Source: Algoriphagus sp.
GTDB lineage: Bacteria > Bacteroidota > Bacteroidia > Cytophagales > Cyclobacteriaceae
Length of the DNA stretch: 64,000 bases
NCBI GenBank assembly: GCA_029945945.1
Contig: JAQSDM010000005.1
Location: 1,016,703 to 1,080,702, forward strand
Direction of reading: 5' to 3'
Made by a program: the position numbers and the translations under genes. The notes below the pieces were generated by a model. The model was not told the DNA's origin, did not search any database, and saw only the letters and a program-made list of their open reading frames with translations. This document shows positions 51,990-62,000 of this stretch, piece after piece (the first letter of the stretch is position 1; each line of letters starts with the position of its first letter).

Positions 51990-53990
51990 ATGGCAAAGTC
52001 TTTTTTCATATTAATGTTTGTTATTTTTCAAAATTCACAAACAACTTTAGCAACTGTCCAAAATATTCAGGCTGAAAATGTATTTAATCCTGACAAAAAT
52101 GATTCTATATCTCAAATTATTATTGATCCATCTGTATTAAATTCCGGAGAAAGAAACATTTTTTTAGAAGCCCTCACAAAACTTTCATTAGAAAAGGAAT
52201 ATTTTAAACAAATAATGATCGAACCAAACCAAAATATATTAGGAATTATAAAAGACGAATATAGTTATTCGCAAAAAACAAACTATGATTTTACAGAATA
52301 TCAAAAGAAGAATATTAAATCAATTAATCAATTAGATGATACATTTAAAATATATGCCTTTGACTCAATTCTTATTCCTGTAATTCCCATTTTAGAATAT
52401 GATTCTTCAAATATTGATAATCAAGGAAAAGTAAATTTTTTTAATATTTCAGGAAAGGGTGGGTATATACAAAACAGTTTTATATCCAATGATTCCGTGA
52501 ATGTTTTTTTTAAGAGTAATTCTTTAAATTTTGATATAATAGAAGAGAATGTTATTGATACTGTTGACTATTCAAATCTCATAATCTATAATTTGAAAAA
52601 AGAAGATCTTATTTTTTTATTTAATATTTTACCAGATAGCATTATTTATCAATTACAAGGAAAAGGATATATCGTCCTTGATGATGAGCCTATATTTGAA
52701 GAAATAAAGTTTCCTTCAGATTCCATAAAAATTGAAGAAACGCCAGATCCTTCTTTTTCCAACCACTTAATAAGTATTCAAGAAAAAGTTAAAAATATTG
52801 AATTTTCTGACTTTGGAACGTATTATATAGTAGATTTTTTTAGTTCCGATGATTGTTCTCATGGAAATAAAGTGTTGTCGGTTGTCAATCAAAGACTTAA
52901 AGAACTTAATTTAGATTCTTTAAAATTGAAAATTGTACCAGTCCCAATAAATTATTTTCAAAATATAGATTCTTCATTATTTTTTCTGGAAAAATATTAT
53001 AATTCTCCTTCACTTAGTAGATTGCCCAAACTTGAAGGAAATGCAACTATACAAAAGTTGAAGAAATTAAGGAATAAAAATTTACAAAATTATGGGAATA
53101 ATATACCGGAAATTTTCCTTGATGCTGTATTAAAACATTTATATGGAAATACACCGGACATTATATCAACTTCTTTTTATATAACTACTTATAGAGATAT
53201 AATGCCAAATTTTGTAAACTCACAGACCAATTTTATTACTGCAAGTTTAAATGAACCTGGAAAAAAAATTGAAGACTTAGCAGAGAGATCTCAATCATTA
53301 AATGGAAATATCCTGGGTGCAATTCAACCTCTTTATTCGTCTTATTTGAATTATGCAAAAACTGGAACCATTATAGTTGGAAGTAAAATTCGAAGTAGTG
53401 TTTTTTATGGAATGTCTTCAATAAATGGTGAATATATTTCTACCCTAGGAAAAGGAATAGGTTGGGGTAATTTAGAGTCCTGCCTTAAACCATCCGAAAA
53501 AGGTTCTAGCTATTCTACACCTGATGTTGCCATTACATTATTTATTGCTAAAGCTTTTTGGAGGATGCATGATTTCTTTCCGAATGCTATAGAATCTAGA
53601 ACTAGATTAATAATGTGCTCAGATATTGAAAAAGATTTTATAGGTAAATTTGCTTCTGGTGGACAGCCTAACTTAAATAAAATGCTTTCTATTGGCACGG
53701 GGTTTATTGAAAAATCTAATGGTGAATTAATTGATTGTTCAGAAATTAGTGGTTCTATTAAATTCAACAATGATTCACAACTTCCAATTAAGAGGGGGCG
53801 GGAGGGTATATCTGGAATTACTGTAATTGATGATCAAGTTTTTGCGTTTTTTGAATCATCCCTTTCATGGAAATTAATTGAAATAAATAACTTGAATATT
53901 GTTTATGAAAGTTCTGGTAAATCTTATAAAATTTCAAGTTTAGATGAATTTAAAACTTCTTTTAAACAAATTGTAAAACTTAAAATTTAA
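51990..53990 (+). CDS. Divergent secreted subtilisin-like (S8) protein
   Basis: Protein of 666 residues, AT-rich gene. N-terminal hydrophobic segment (about 4-21) for export, a 240-residue N-terminal region with no recognised domain, then an S8-like core. Candidate triad: Asp 282 in YYIVDFFSSDDCSHGNKV with His 291 only nine residues on, oxyanion Asn 421 in ITASLNEPGKK, and Ser 507 in GSSYSTPDVA, which matches the GTSxxxPxVA motif. The short Asp-His spacing is unusual. It is followed after 6 bp by a secreted protein, its probable partner. Confidence 0.7.
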   Translation: MAKSFFILMFVIFQNSQTTLATVQNIQAENVFNPDKNDSISQIIIDPSVLNSGERNIFLEALTKLSLEKEYFKQIMIEPNQNILGIIKDEYSYSQKTNYDFTEYQKKNIKSINQLDDTFKIYAFDSILIPVIPILEYDSSNIDNQGKVNFFNISGKGGYIQNSFISNDSVNVFFKSNSLNFDIIEENVIDTVDYSNLIIYNLKKEDLIFLFNILPDSIIYQLQGKGYIVLDDEPIFEEIKFPSDSIKIEETPDPSFSNHLISIQEKVKNIEFSDFGTYYIVDFFSSDDCSHGNKVLSVVNQRLKELNLDSLKLKIVPVPINYFQNIDSSLFFLEKYYNSPSLSRLPKLEGNATIQKLKKLRNKNLQNYGNNIPEIFLDAVLKHLYGNTPDIISTSFYITTYRDIMPNFVNSQTNFITASLNEPGKKIEDLAERSQSLNGNILGAIQPLYSSYLNYAKTGTIIVGSKIRSSVFYGMSSINGEYISTLGKGIGWGNLESCLKPSEKGSSYSTPDVAITLFIAKAFWRMHDFFPNAIESRTRLIMCSDIEKDFIGKFASGGQPNLNKMLSIGTGFIEKSNGELIDCSEISGSIKFNNDSQLPIKRGREGISGITVIDDQVFAFFESSLSWKLIEINNLNIVYESSGKSYKISSLDEFKTSFKQIVKLKI

Positions 53991-53996
53991 AAAAAA

Positions 53997-54848
53997 ATGA
54001 AAAAATTATGCATTTTAGTTACCTGCCTTTTGCTTTTAAATTGGCATGAAGTAAGTTCTCAAAATTATAATAAAATTATGGGAAAATCTGTTAAAAAAGC
54101 AATAGGAACGGATTTAAGAGGGTACCAGATATTTAGTTATCCTACTGATAATTATGGATTAATTACTTCATTTGAAAATTCTGTTTTAGATGCAAATTTT
54201 ATATGTGACACCTGGAATTGTATAGGAATTAATGATCCTGATAAAGTTAATTTGAATTGGTTAAATATAAATGATTTTGCGGCGGTAGGAGGGGGCGGTA
54301 CGATTGAACTCTCAGAAAAGAAGAAAAGTAAAGTTGCGGTTGAAGCAATTCTTCCTAAGATATATAACACAGTCGGTGTAACTGGTGGATTTGAAAACGA
54401 TAGAAAAAAAGAAATAGTTGTAACTATAGGTAGAGCTTATTTAAGAAAATTAAGAAGAAGTGAAATTTTAGAATATATAAATTCTTTGGAGAATACTAAA
54501 CCAATAAAGCAAGCTTTTAATAACGGTACGTTGGTATTGGTAGTTGGTGATTGTGTGATTGAAGATATGTCAGTGACAGTTAAAGTTGACCAAGAGACCT
54601 CTATTGACCTTGATGCAAAACTTGAAATTTCAGGATCAAGCGTGGCACAAAAAGTATTTAAAGATGCTTCTCTTTCTGTTGGGGTTGAAAAAATTTCCTC
54701 TGGTGTTTATAAATTTGAAGTGTCTCACCCAATAATCTTCGCAAGACTAACAAAAAAACAACCAGCCGCAGGATTGTTAAGTGATTCAGAAGACTTTTTA
54801 GATTGGGAATTGATTAAACCTCTTACAGATGAAAGTAAATTAAAATAA
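53997..54848 (+). CDS. Secreted protein of unknown function, partner of S8-like gene
   Basis: Protein of 283 residues with signal peptide (CILVTCLLLLNWHEVSSQ, cleavage about residue 22). The mature part is mixed alpha/beta, with a Gly-rich AAVGGGGTIEL and VGVTGGFENDRKKEIVVTIG. Two Cys in FICDTWNCIG and one in VVGDCVIED. I do not recognise the family. The gene is AT-rich like its upstream neighbour and begins 6 bp after it, so the two are one operon. Substrate, inhibitor or effector of the protease are all possible. Confidence 0.7.
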   Translation: MKKLCILVTCLLLLNWHEVSSQNYNKIMGKSVKKAIGTDLRGYQIFSYPTDNYGLITSFENSVLDANFICDTWNCIGINDPDKVNLNWLNINDFAAVGGGGTIELSEKKKSKVAVEAILPKIYNTVGVTGGFENDRKKEIVVTIGRAYLRKLRRSEILEYINSLENTKPIKQAFNNGTLVLVVGDCVIEDMSVTVKVDQETSIDLDAKLEISGSSVAQKVFKDASLSVGVEKISSGVYKFEVSHPIIFARLTKKQPAAGLLSDSEDFLDWELIKPLTDESKLK

Positions 54849-54891
54849 ATTGCAATTTCACAATGCAATATGAACTTTATATTGTATTGTT

Positions 54892-54931
54892 ATGGCCCAA
54901 AGTAAGTGTAAAAACACTTACTTTGGGCCAT
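54892..54931. terminator. Very strong hairpin after the S8 operon
   Basis: A perfect 18-bp stem (54892-54909 with 54914-54931) with loop AAAA, 43 bp downstream of the last gene. There is no T-run on either side, so it is either a factor-assisted terminator, an mRNA-stabilising end, or a site for a DNA-binding protein. Confidence 0.6.
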
Positions 54932-55086
54932 AAAGTTAAATTTGTTTAACAAAATCAAGTTGATTTAATATTGTTATTTAACTATCAATTTGAATCAATT
55001 TTTTTTCTGTAATATCAGATAATTATTTCTAATATTTTTATTCTTGTGAGAACTGTTTTTGTTATATCAAACTTATCATTAATCGC

Positions 55087-56496
55087 TCACCTCTTCCCAC
55101 CCAACTCCTTCTCAATCTCTTCCAGTGACTTTCCTTTTGTTTCCGGCAGGACCAGCCAGATGATCACAAAGCCTGCTGCGCAGATCACTCCGTACAACCA
55201 GAAATTATTGGCCCAACCCAGATTTTCTTTGATGGCAGGGAAGGAATAGGTGAGGGTGAAATTGCCGATCCAGTGGGCGAGGGCTCCGATGGAAATCGCT
55301 GCACCACGCACACGAGTGGGGAAAATCTCGGATAGTAACACCCAAAGCAAAGGAGCCAGGGAAATGGAATAAAACATCACATTGAGTAGTACCAAAACTA
55401 CCACCGGAGTACCACCCAGATCGGCATAGAAAGAGTAGCCTAATCCTGCATACAGCAGGGTCATTGCTGCCAGACACACCAGCAAAATGGATTTTCGACC
55501 ATACTTGTCCACCGTCGCAAAAGTCACAAAGATGGACGCCACCATCACCCCACCGATCACCACAATATTGAGCATCATTTGCTTGAGGGTAAAGCCTGCC
55601 GCCTGGAAAATATCCGCAGCATAATATATCACCACGTTGATTCCGCTCCATTGCTGAAGAAATGCCAGGAATATCCCGATTGCCAGAAGTTTGACTACAT
55701 TTTTTTTCAGAAGTTCCCGAAAGTTGACCTCGCCAAGATCTCCCTCAGACAGGGTAGAAAGCGTTTCTGAAACGGAGGCCTTGGCATAGACTTCTCCTCC
55801 GATTTTGGTCAGAACCCGATATGCCTTATCCTGCTGATTATTTTTGATCAGCCATCGAGTACTCTCAGGCACAAAAAACATCAGGATAAAGAACAGCAAG
55901 GCTGGGATCGTCTCCGCCCCAAACATCCATCTCCATCCTTCCTGCCCGCTCCAACTAGCTGCGATGGCTGCGAAATCTGCATTTTCGGCCAAATCAGTAT
56001 CCAGAAGTGAAATCTGCCAGTTGGCAATCTGGGCTAAAAGCACGCCCAACATGACCAGAAACTGATTGATGGTTACTAATCGGCCACGCTTCTCAGGTGG
56101 TGCAAGTTCGGAGATGTATAGAGGAGAGAGATTAAGTGCGATTCCCATTGCTACACCACCGACAATCCGGTAGAAATTGAACCACCAAAAGGTGTCCGCT
56201 AAGGCGGTTCCGATCGCAGAAACTGAAAAGAGCAAACCTGAGAAAATCAGGAGTCCTCTTCTTCCCAATTTGTCAGAAAGTCCAAAGCATAAAATTGCTC
56301 CGGCCATGCAGCCCACCAAGGCCGAACTCGTTCCCCAGCCCTGATCGGCTACGGAGGTGATGTTGAAATACGGTTCGTAGAAAGGTTTGGCACCGCCAAT
56401 TACCACCCAGTCATAACCGAAAAGGAAACCACCAAGTGCGGCGGTCAAGCTGATCAGCCAAATGTAAGTTTGATTGTATTTGATTGATGAATCCAT
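55087..56496 (-). CDS. MFS sugar porter family transporter
   Basis: Transporter of 469 residues with 12 helices, sugar-porter family of the major facilitator superfamily (XylE-like). Signatures: GFLFGYDWVVIGGA, LSDKLGRRG, PLYISELAPPEKRGRLV, VPESTRWL and C-terminal LPETKGKSLEEIE. ATG 56496 is chosen because it is followed by the first helix after a short tail; the frame extends to 56652 with 52 extra residues that do not look like protein of this family. It probably imports a monosaccharide with protons. Monocistronic. Confidence 0.92.
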   Translation of the reverse strand: MDSSIKYNQTYIWLISLTAALGGFLFGYDWVVIGGAKPFYEPYFNITSVADQGWGTSSALVGCMAGAILCFGLSDKLGRRGLLIFSGLLFSVSAIGTALADTFWWFNFYRIVGGVAMGIALNLSPLYISELAPPEKRGRLVTINQFLVMLGVLLAQIANWQISLLDTDLAENADFAAIAASWSGQEGWRWMFGAETIPALLFFILMFFVPESTRWLIKNNQQDKAYRVLTKIGGEVYAKASVSETLSTLSEGDLGEVNFRELLKKNVVKLLAIGIFLAFLQQWSGINVVIYYAADIFQAAGFTLKQMMLNIVVIGGVMVASIFVTFATVDKYGRKSILLVCLAAMTLLYAGLGYSFYADLGGTPVVVLVLLNVMFYSISLAPLLWVLLSEIFPTRVRGAAISIGALAHWIGNFTLTYSFPAIKENLGWANNFWLYGVICAAGFVIIWLVLPETKGKSLEEIEKELGGKR

Positions 56497-56743
56497 TTCT
56501 ATCTCAAGCCGGGGGAAATTTTGAAATCGCATTAAAACCTTTTTAAGGTAAAACGGCTTGGTGGGAATTGCAACCTGTTGTACCTGCCTGTGGAAAGGAA
56601 GTTTGGCCATCTGGTTCCCTGCTAGCGCGCGCGTGTCGCGTGTGACATTCAAGGGAATAAATTTCTGTTGTTCCCGCTATCTTGCCTCTCCGAAAGCATT
56701 GTTTTACTAAAAATTTTAACCCACCTCAATAAACCAATCCACC

Positions 56744-57235
56744 ATGAACGCCCTCTTCAAAGAACAACAGCGATTTACCCAATGGTGGCTTTGGCTGATT
56801 TTGATTCCAATTGGAGTTTTACCGGTTGTGGGAATCTTCCAACAATTGATCCTGAAGGAGGAGTTTGGAGATAACCCGATGTCTGACTTTGGACTTATTC
56901 TTTTCGCAGTATTTGTTTTTGCATTACTCGGTCTGTTTTTAATGATGCGATTGAAGACTGAAATTGATCAAACCGAAATCCGAATAAGCTTTATTCCTTT
57001 TGTGAAAAAGAGAATAAAATGGACTGAAATCAAAAAAGCAGAAGTTGTGAATTACGGTTTTGTAGGAGGTTGGGGAATCCGACTTTCGTTCAAATACGGA
57101 ACAGTCTATAACATCAAAGGAAATATGGGTTTGGCTATCGAACTCAACAACGGGAAGAGATTTGTAATCGGCACGCAAAGAGAAAAGGAGCTAGGTAGCA
57201 TTGTTGAAAAAGCAATTGAGCAACATGGGATTTAG
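56744..57235 (+). CDS. Membrane protein with PH-like domain, unknown
   Basis: Protein of 163 residues: two membrane helices (about 15-35 and 49-69), then a soluble beta-rich half (about 75-163, KRIKWTEIKKAEVVNYGFVGGWGIRLSF and GLAIELNNGKRFVIGTQREKEL) that looks like a bacterial PH domain. I cannot name a function. It is 53 bp upstream of the glycosylase-like gene and may be co-transcribed with it. Confidence 0.75.
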   Translation: MNALFKEQQRFTQWWLWLILIPIGVLPVVGIFQQLILKEEFGDNPMSDFGLILFAVFVFALLGLFLMMRLKTEIDQTEIRISFIPFVKKRIKWTEIKKAEVVNYGFVGGWGIRLSFKYGTVYNIKGNMGLAIELNNGKRFVIGTQREKELGSIVEKAIEQHGI

Positions 57236-57288
57236 CAAATGTTTGCTGAATCTGTAAATTGAAGCTTTTGCAGATAATAAAAGAGACA

Positions 57289-57795
57289 ATGACCGCTTTA
57301 GAAAATCATCCTTTTGAGCCGTTCATTCCTGAAAATGCCACCGTATTGATTGTTGGCAGTTTTCCGGGACGAGAGCAAACACAAGGGAATAGTGATGCTG
57401 AGCAATGGTTCTATGGAGCAAAGCGAAATCAATTCTGGAAGATCATTTCGGCGGTTTATCAAACCGACCTGCATTGCAAAGCTGACAAGCAAAACCTGTT
57501 CATCAAACATGGAATTGGACTTACCGATATACTATTGATAGTTCGAAGAAAGAACAATAGTAATTTGGACGAGAATCTTGAAATCGTTGAATACAATGAT
57601 GCCGCGATAAGGGAGATTATCAGTAAATCCACTATCAGGTCAATCTATTTCACCAGCAGGTTTGTGGAAAAGCACTTTAAAAAACAGTTACCTGAGATAA
57701 ATTATGGCGAATATTTACCCTCGCCTTCTCCCAGATATGCAGGAATGACCCAAGCAGAAAAAATCAATTTTTATAAGAGCAAGTTGCCGAAATGA
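57289..57795 (+). CDS. Uracil/deoxyinosine-DNA glycosylase superfamily protein
   Basis: Protein of 168 residues of the UDG superfamily, close to DNA-deoxyinosine glycosylases and MUG. Visible: TVLIVGSFPG (uracil-pocket loop), WFYGAKRNQFW, and LPSPSPRYAGM near the C terminus (the family's intercalation region). Enzyme type would be excision of deaminated bases. I chose ATG 57289 over an upstream TTG at 57259 because AAAAGAGAC precedes it and homology starts right after. Confidence 0.87.
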   Translation: MTALENHPFEPFIPENATVLIVGSFPGREQTQGNSDAEQWFYGAKRNQFWKIISAVYQTDLHCKADKQNLFIKHGIGLTDILLIVRRKNNSNLDENLEIVEYNDAAIREIISKSTIRSIYFTSRFVEKHFKKQLPEINYGEYLPSPSPRYAGMTQAEKINFYKSKLPK

Positions 57796-57878
57796 TACGT
57801 AATTGTCCGGCGATCCTGCCAGAATTCAACTTTTGTACTACTGAAATCAACCAACAATTGAAACAACTTTAAGGAATA

Positions 57879-58460
57879 ATGACACCAATTTTCTTCACTT
57901 CCCAGGATGAATTCAGAGCGTGGTTGGTTGAAAACCACCTTTCAGAATCCGAACTTTTTGTTGGCTTTTATAAAGTAAGTTCTGGCAAACCTTCCATGAC
58001 TTGGTCAGAATCAGTTGACCAGGCACTATGCTTCGGTTGGATAGACGGGGTGAAATACTCGATTAATAAAGACAGTTATAAAATCCGTTTTACTCCCCGA
58101 AAAAAGACAAGTATCTGGAGTGCAGTAAATATTAAGAAAGTTGAAAACCTGATCGAAAATGGCCTTATGCAATCAGCAGGGCTTGAAAGTTTCAACAACC
58201 GATCAGAAAGTAAATCCAAAATCTATGCTTTTGAAAATGCTGAGGTTATGTTTTCACCGGAACTTGAAAAACTATTTAAAGCAAATAAAGTGGCTTGGGA
58301 TTATTTTCAATCTCTTGCCCCGACCTATCGCAAGCCTTCCTCCAATTGGGTAATGAGTGCCAAACAAGAAGCAACAAGATTGAAAAGACTTCTCGAACTT
58401 ATTGCTGACAGTGAATCCGGTACCAACAAATGGAAGGAGAATAAATACAAGAAAAAGTGA
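57879..58460 (+). CDS. YdeI/OmpD-associated family protein
   Basis: Protein of 193 residues of the YdeI/OmpD-associated family. Features: FFTSQDEFRAWLVENH, SWSESVDQALCFGWIDGV-like block and FTPRKKTSIWSAVNIKKVENLI; a positively charged C-terminal helix and Lys-rich tail follow. Some members are linked to bacteriocin or peptide tolerance in Gram-negative bacteria; the mechanism is unclear. It lies 83 bp after the glycosylase gene, in the same direction. Confidence 0.87.
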   Translation: MTPIFFTSQDEFRAWLVENHLSESELFVGFYKVSSGKPSMTWSESVDQALCFGWIDGVKYSINKDSYKIRFTPRKKTSIWSAVNIKKVENLIENGLMQSAGLESFNNRSESKSKIYAFENAEVMFSPELEKLFKANKVAWDYFQSLAPTYRKPSSNWVMSAKQEATRLKRLLELIADSESGTNKWKENKYKKK

Positions 58461-58565
58461 GGCACGAAAAAAGCAAATAGAGTCAAAAACCAATCCACCA
58501 AGGGATAGATACCCATTACCGAAGTACATCTTCAAGAGTCTCGATTACTATTTTTCTTTCTTTTC

Positions 58566-58583
58566 TTTTGGCTTGAACCAAAA
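58566..58583. repeat. Short hairpin of dispersed type
   Basis: TTTTGG and CCAAAA around the loop CTTGAA, a hairpin like that at 41417-41436. Probably part of the same class of intergenic elements. Confidence 0.45.
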
Positions 58584-58634
58584 CGAGGGCTGAGCGTGAA
58601 GAAACAACCCGGTGGGTTGTTTTAGCGAAGAGCC

Positions 58635-58722
58635 AGGAGGTGGGGAAGGTTCAAGACGCAGCTAAGCTTCCACCGCACATGCCATACGCACATCCCAGCG
58701 GCTGCGTCCTCCTTCCCGCCGT
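58635..58722. repeat. Fold-back element between YdeI and protease genes
   Basis: GACGCAGC and GCTGCGTC form a perfect 8-bp inner stem; outside it, GGTGGGGAAGG pairs with CCTTCCCGCC with a few mismatches. No coding frame inside is credible. It could be a small mobile fold-back element. Confidence 0.55.
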
Positions 58723-58815
58723 TCCACAAGAGACTATGGTTATCAAAAAGGACCAACTTATAGACCAATTCTTTGAGAACCTTTGAGGCCTTTGCGGTAA
58801 AAAAAAAAGACAAAA

Positions 58816-58843
58816 AAATCCCGAGCTTTTCGACTCGGGATTT
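58816..58843 (-). terminator. Terminator downstream of tricorn-like gene
   Basis: Perfect 10-bp stem (58816-58825 with 58834-58843), 8-nt loop, T-run on the minus strand. About 170 bp after the protease stop. Confidence 0.8.
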
Positions 58844-58942
58844 TACTTTTAATTCAGAAAAACATAAGATTTCAAAGAGATATATCTCTAGCTTCAGCTT
58901 TTTGTGTCCAAAGTACTTAGATCTCTCACTACGGTCGAGATG

Positions 58943-58980
58943 ACTGATCACTGCGACTGATCACTGCGACTGATCACTGC
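58943..58980. repeat. Tandem 13-bp repeat ACTGATCACTGCG
   Basis: Three consecutive copies (the last lacks its final base), with a partial copy at 58996-59006. The inverse complement occurs once at 32294-32306 between other genes, so the word is dispersed in this genome. The intergenic stretch 58461-59013 otherwise contains only the elements listed here. Confidence 0.7.
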
Positions 58981-59013
58981 CGTCTGGATACTGCAGACTG
59001 ATCACTGAAAAGC

Positions 59014-62000
59014 TCAATTCCCCTTCGGTCTGAAATATCGAATAGGTGCTTTTGGCTCAGGCTTCAGTTCGATTCCTTCTGTTTCCAAAAGTCTCAGCGC
59101 TTCCTTCACCGCTCGCTCGAGTTGTGGGTCACGGCCTTCTATCACGTCTTTTGGTGTTTGCTCCACCGCGATGTCCGGAGAGATTCCGACACCTTCCACA
59201 GCCCATTCGCCATTGGCATCATAGAAACCTCCGCGCGGTGCGACCATTCGGCCATTGTCCACAAATGGAGGCGTATCCCAGGTTCCAACCAAACCGCCCC
59301 AGGTTTTGGTGCCGACAAGCGGACCGATTTCCATCTTGTTGAACAGGTAAGGAAGCAAGTCTCCGCCCGAACCTGCACGTTCGTTGATCAGCATGACTTT
59401 TGGTCCCCAGATGCCGGACATCGGCGTGGTGAAAGGTCGGTGATCATTTGCTCTGGAATTGAAGTAGCCCAGAAGTTTGCGGCCCATGATGTCCACCATG
59501 TAATCGGCTGCCGAGCCTCCGCCGTTGTTTCGTTCATCGATGATGGCTCCTTTTTTGTCTTGCTGCGCAAAATAATAGCGATTGAAAGAAGTATAGCCCG
59601 GTTGACCGGTATTCGGGATGTAGACGTAGGCAAGTTTTCCTGCGGAAAGCTCATAGACTTTTCTGCGGTTTCCTTCCACCCAATCCACACTTCGGAGTTG
59701 GTTTTCACTCGCCACAGGAGTAACCAATATCACTCTTGAACCTTCCAAACCCGGTTTAGAATTCAGGTGAATTTTGGTTGGCTGATTGGCTGTTCCTTCG
59801 AAATGTCTGAAAAAGTTACCACCGGTTTCGATGGCTTTTCCATTTACTCCGACCACGTATTCACCCACTTTTGCGACAGCTCCCGGCTGAGCCAAAGGAG
59901 CTTTCAGGGTTGGATTCCAGCTTTCACCAGTCAGGATTTTCTTGATTCGGAAGTTTCCGTTTACTATTTCGTAATCAGCTCCCAGCAAACCAATCGGCAC
60001 GGAATTGACTTCAGGGAAATCTCCTCCTCGGGTATAACTATGACCGACAGCTACTTCTCCACCGATGATATCGATGATGTAATTCATATCCGAGCGATGG
60101 CGCACATGAGCCACCCAAGGCTTGTACCACTCGTAAATCTCATCCCAAGGCGCTCCGTGCACGTTGTCCACATAGAGAAAATCGCGCTGATATCTCCAGC
60201 CTTCGCGGTAGATCTGCTGCCATTCGTCCATTGGATTTACTTTCACTTTCATTCCCGTAAGGGCTTTCAAAGCTCCATCGCCTGCTTTTTTGCCGGTTGC
60301 AGAAGTCTCAAGAATTCCCCAGGTGGAGTTGCTTTGATAGAGGAGTGATTTACGGTCTTTTGAAACGACCACCTGATCCACTTTCGGAAGGAAAACCTCC
60401 GATTTGCGTTTTTTCAGGTCATACTTGTGCAGGACAGTTCCTTCGTTTTCCACCACTTCCATGTAGAAAACAAACCCTTCCGGAGCCGAAGCCATTCCGG
60501 TGTAGTTTCTCGCCGGTGCATCAATAGCAACGATTCTTTGCTGGATTCCTGCCTCGTCTATCTTCACCGTTACCGGAGCTTTATCGTCTTTTTTCTCAGC
60601 AGGCTTTTCAGTTTCCTCATCGGACTGAGTCAAAAGAGGAGAGGAGTCAGCTGCATTCAAGACAGTCAGATACAGACTTCTGGTGATTGGATGATCGTAG
60701 CTGCTCATATCGAGCCAACCGGTATTCAAACCAAAATCAGTGCTTGCAAGGAAGTAAAGGTATTTTCCGCTTTCGTCCCAAACAGGAGAAATTGCATCCG
60801 CCATATCATCGCTGATTTGGATTTTTTTGCCAGATTCTACCTGATAGACAAAAATCGATTTGAACTGATTGTCATTCAGACGTGCATAAGCGATCCATTT
60901 TCCGTCAGGAGACCAAACAGGATTCATACTTCTGGTTGGGTGGGCGAATCGCTCAGTATCTGCGATTTTTGCATTTCCTGAAGCAATATTCACCACCCAG
61001 ATATTGTAGTCGGTATCGGTGAAAGCGATATGAGCACCATCCGGTGACCACTCAGGTTTGAAGAAAAAGCTCGCATCGGGAAGATTGATTTTCTTTTGAA
61101 TTCCTCCATCCTGATCGGCGATTACGAGTTCGTATTCCCCTTTTGCATCTGAGAAATAGGCAATTTGCTTTCCGTCAGGAGACCAAACCGGAGCCCTTTC
61201 TGCAGAGCGGGAAGTGTTGGAAATATTTCTTCCGGCTCCGTTTTCTTTGGGAACTGTGATGATTTCCCCGCGGAATTCAAAGATTGCGCGCTGTCCCGTA
61301 GGAGAAATTTGCGGGTTTTGGAGTTGAGCTGCGGATACATTCACCCAACGCTCGCGAGCCCAATGGAAATCTCCGGCTACGGTGATGTTTAATTTTTGGC
61401 TTTGTCCGGAAGCAGGATTCAGCAAATTAAGGTAACCGCCTTGCTCGTAGACGATTTCGGTTCCGTTTCCATCCAAACTCTTGATGTCAAAATCTTTCAG
61501 GAAAGTCTCCTGTTTTTCCTGATTCGTTGCCGGGTCAAAAGACCAAATATTGGCAAGAAAATCACGCTCGGAGATGTAGAAAACCTTATTTCCCATCCAG
61601 ATCGGATCGGTATGGCGCTCATTATCCGTTTGAGGTGTCATCTTGAGAGAATAGTCTTTCAAGTCTACAATCCAAATTGGTTTTGCCTGACCGCCTCGGT
61701 GATTTCTCCATTCCGGATCCCAGAAGGAGATTTGCTGGTAGGCAATGTGTTTTCCGTCAGGAGAGATTTCTCCGTTTACAGCTCTTGGGATTGCCATTGG
61801 CTCTGGCATTCCGCCGGTTTTGCTGATTTTAAAGAATTTGGATTCCTGTGTAGCAAAGCCCTCACGACCGGAAGTGAAGGTGATATGGTTTCCGTCCGGA
61901 GTCCATCCGGTGACCAAATCTGCACCCGGATGCCAAGTGAGTCTTTGCGGATCGCCGCCTTCCGATGGGATCACGTAAACATCCGTGTTACCGTCGTATT

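Noticed and set aside
53997..54848. Bacterial gasdermin paired with a protease.
   Set aside because: The protein has a signal peptide and no recognised gasdermin features, and its neighbour is a secreted subtilisin-like protein, not a caspase-like one.
56625..56645. Alternating GC tract (CGCGCGCG type) upstream of the MFS gene.
   Set aside because: Short, and likely chance; Z-DNA potential cannot be linked to any function here.
58943..58980. Possible origin iterons.
   Set aside because: Only three 13-bp copies, no replication gene, no DnaA boxes recognised.
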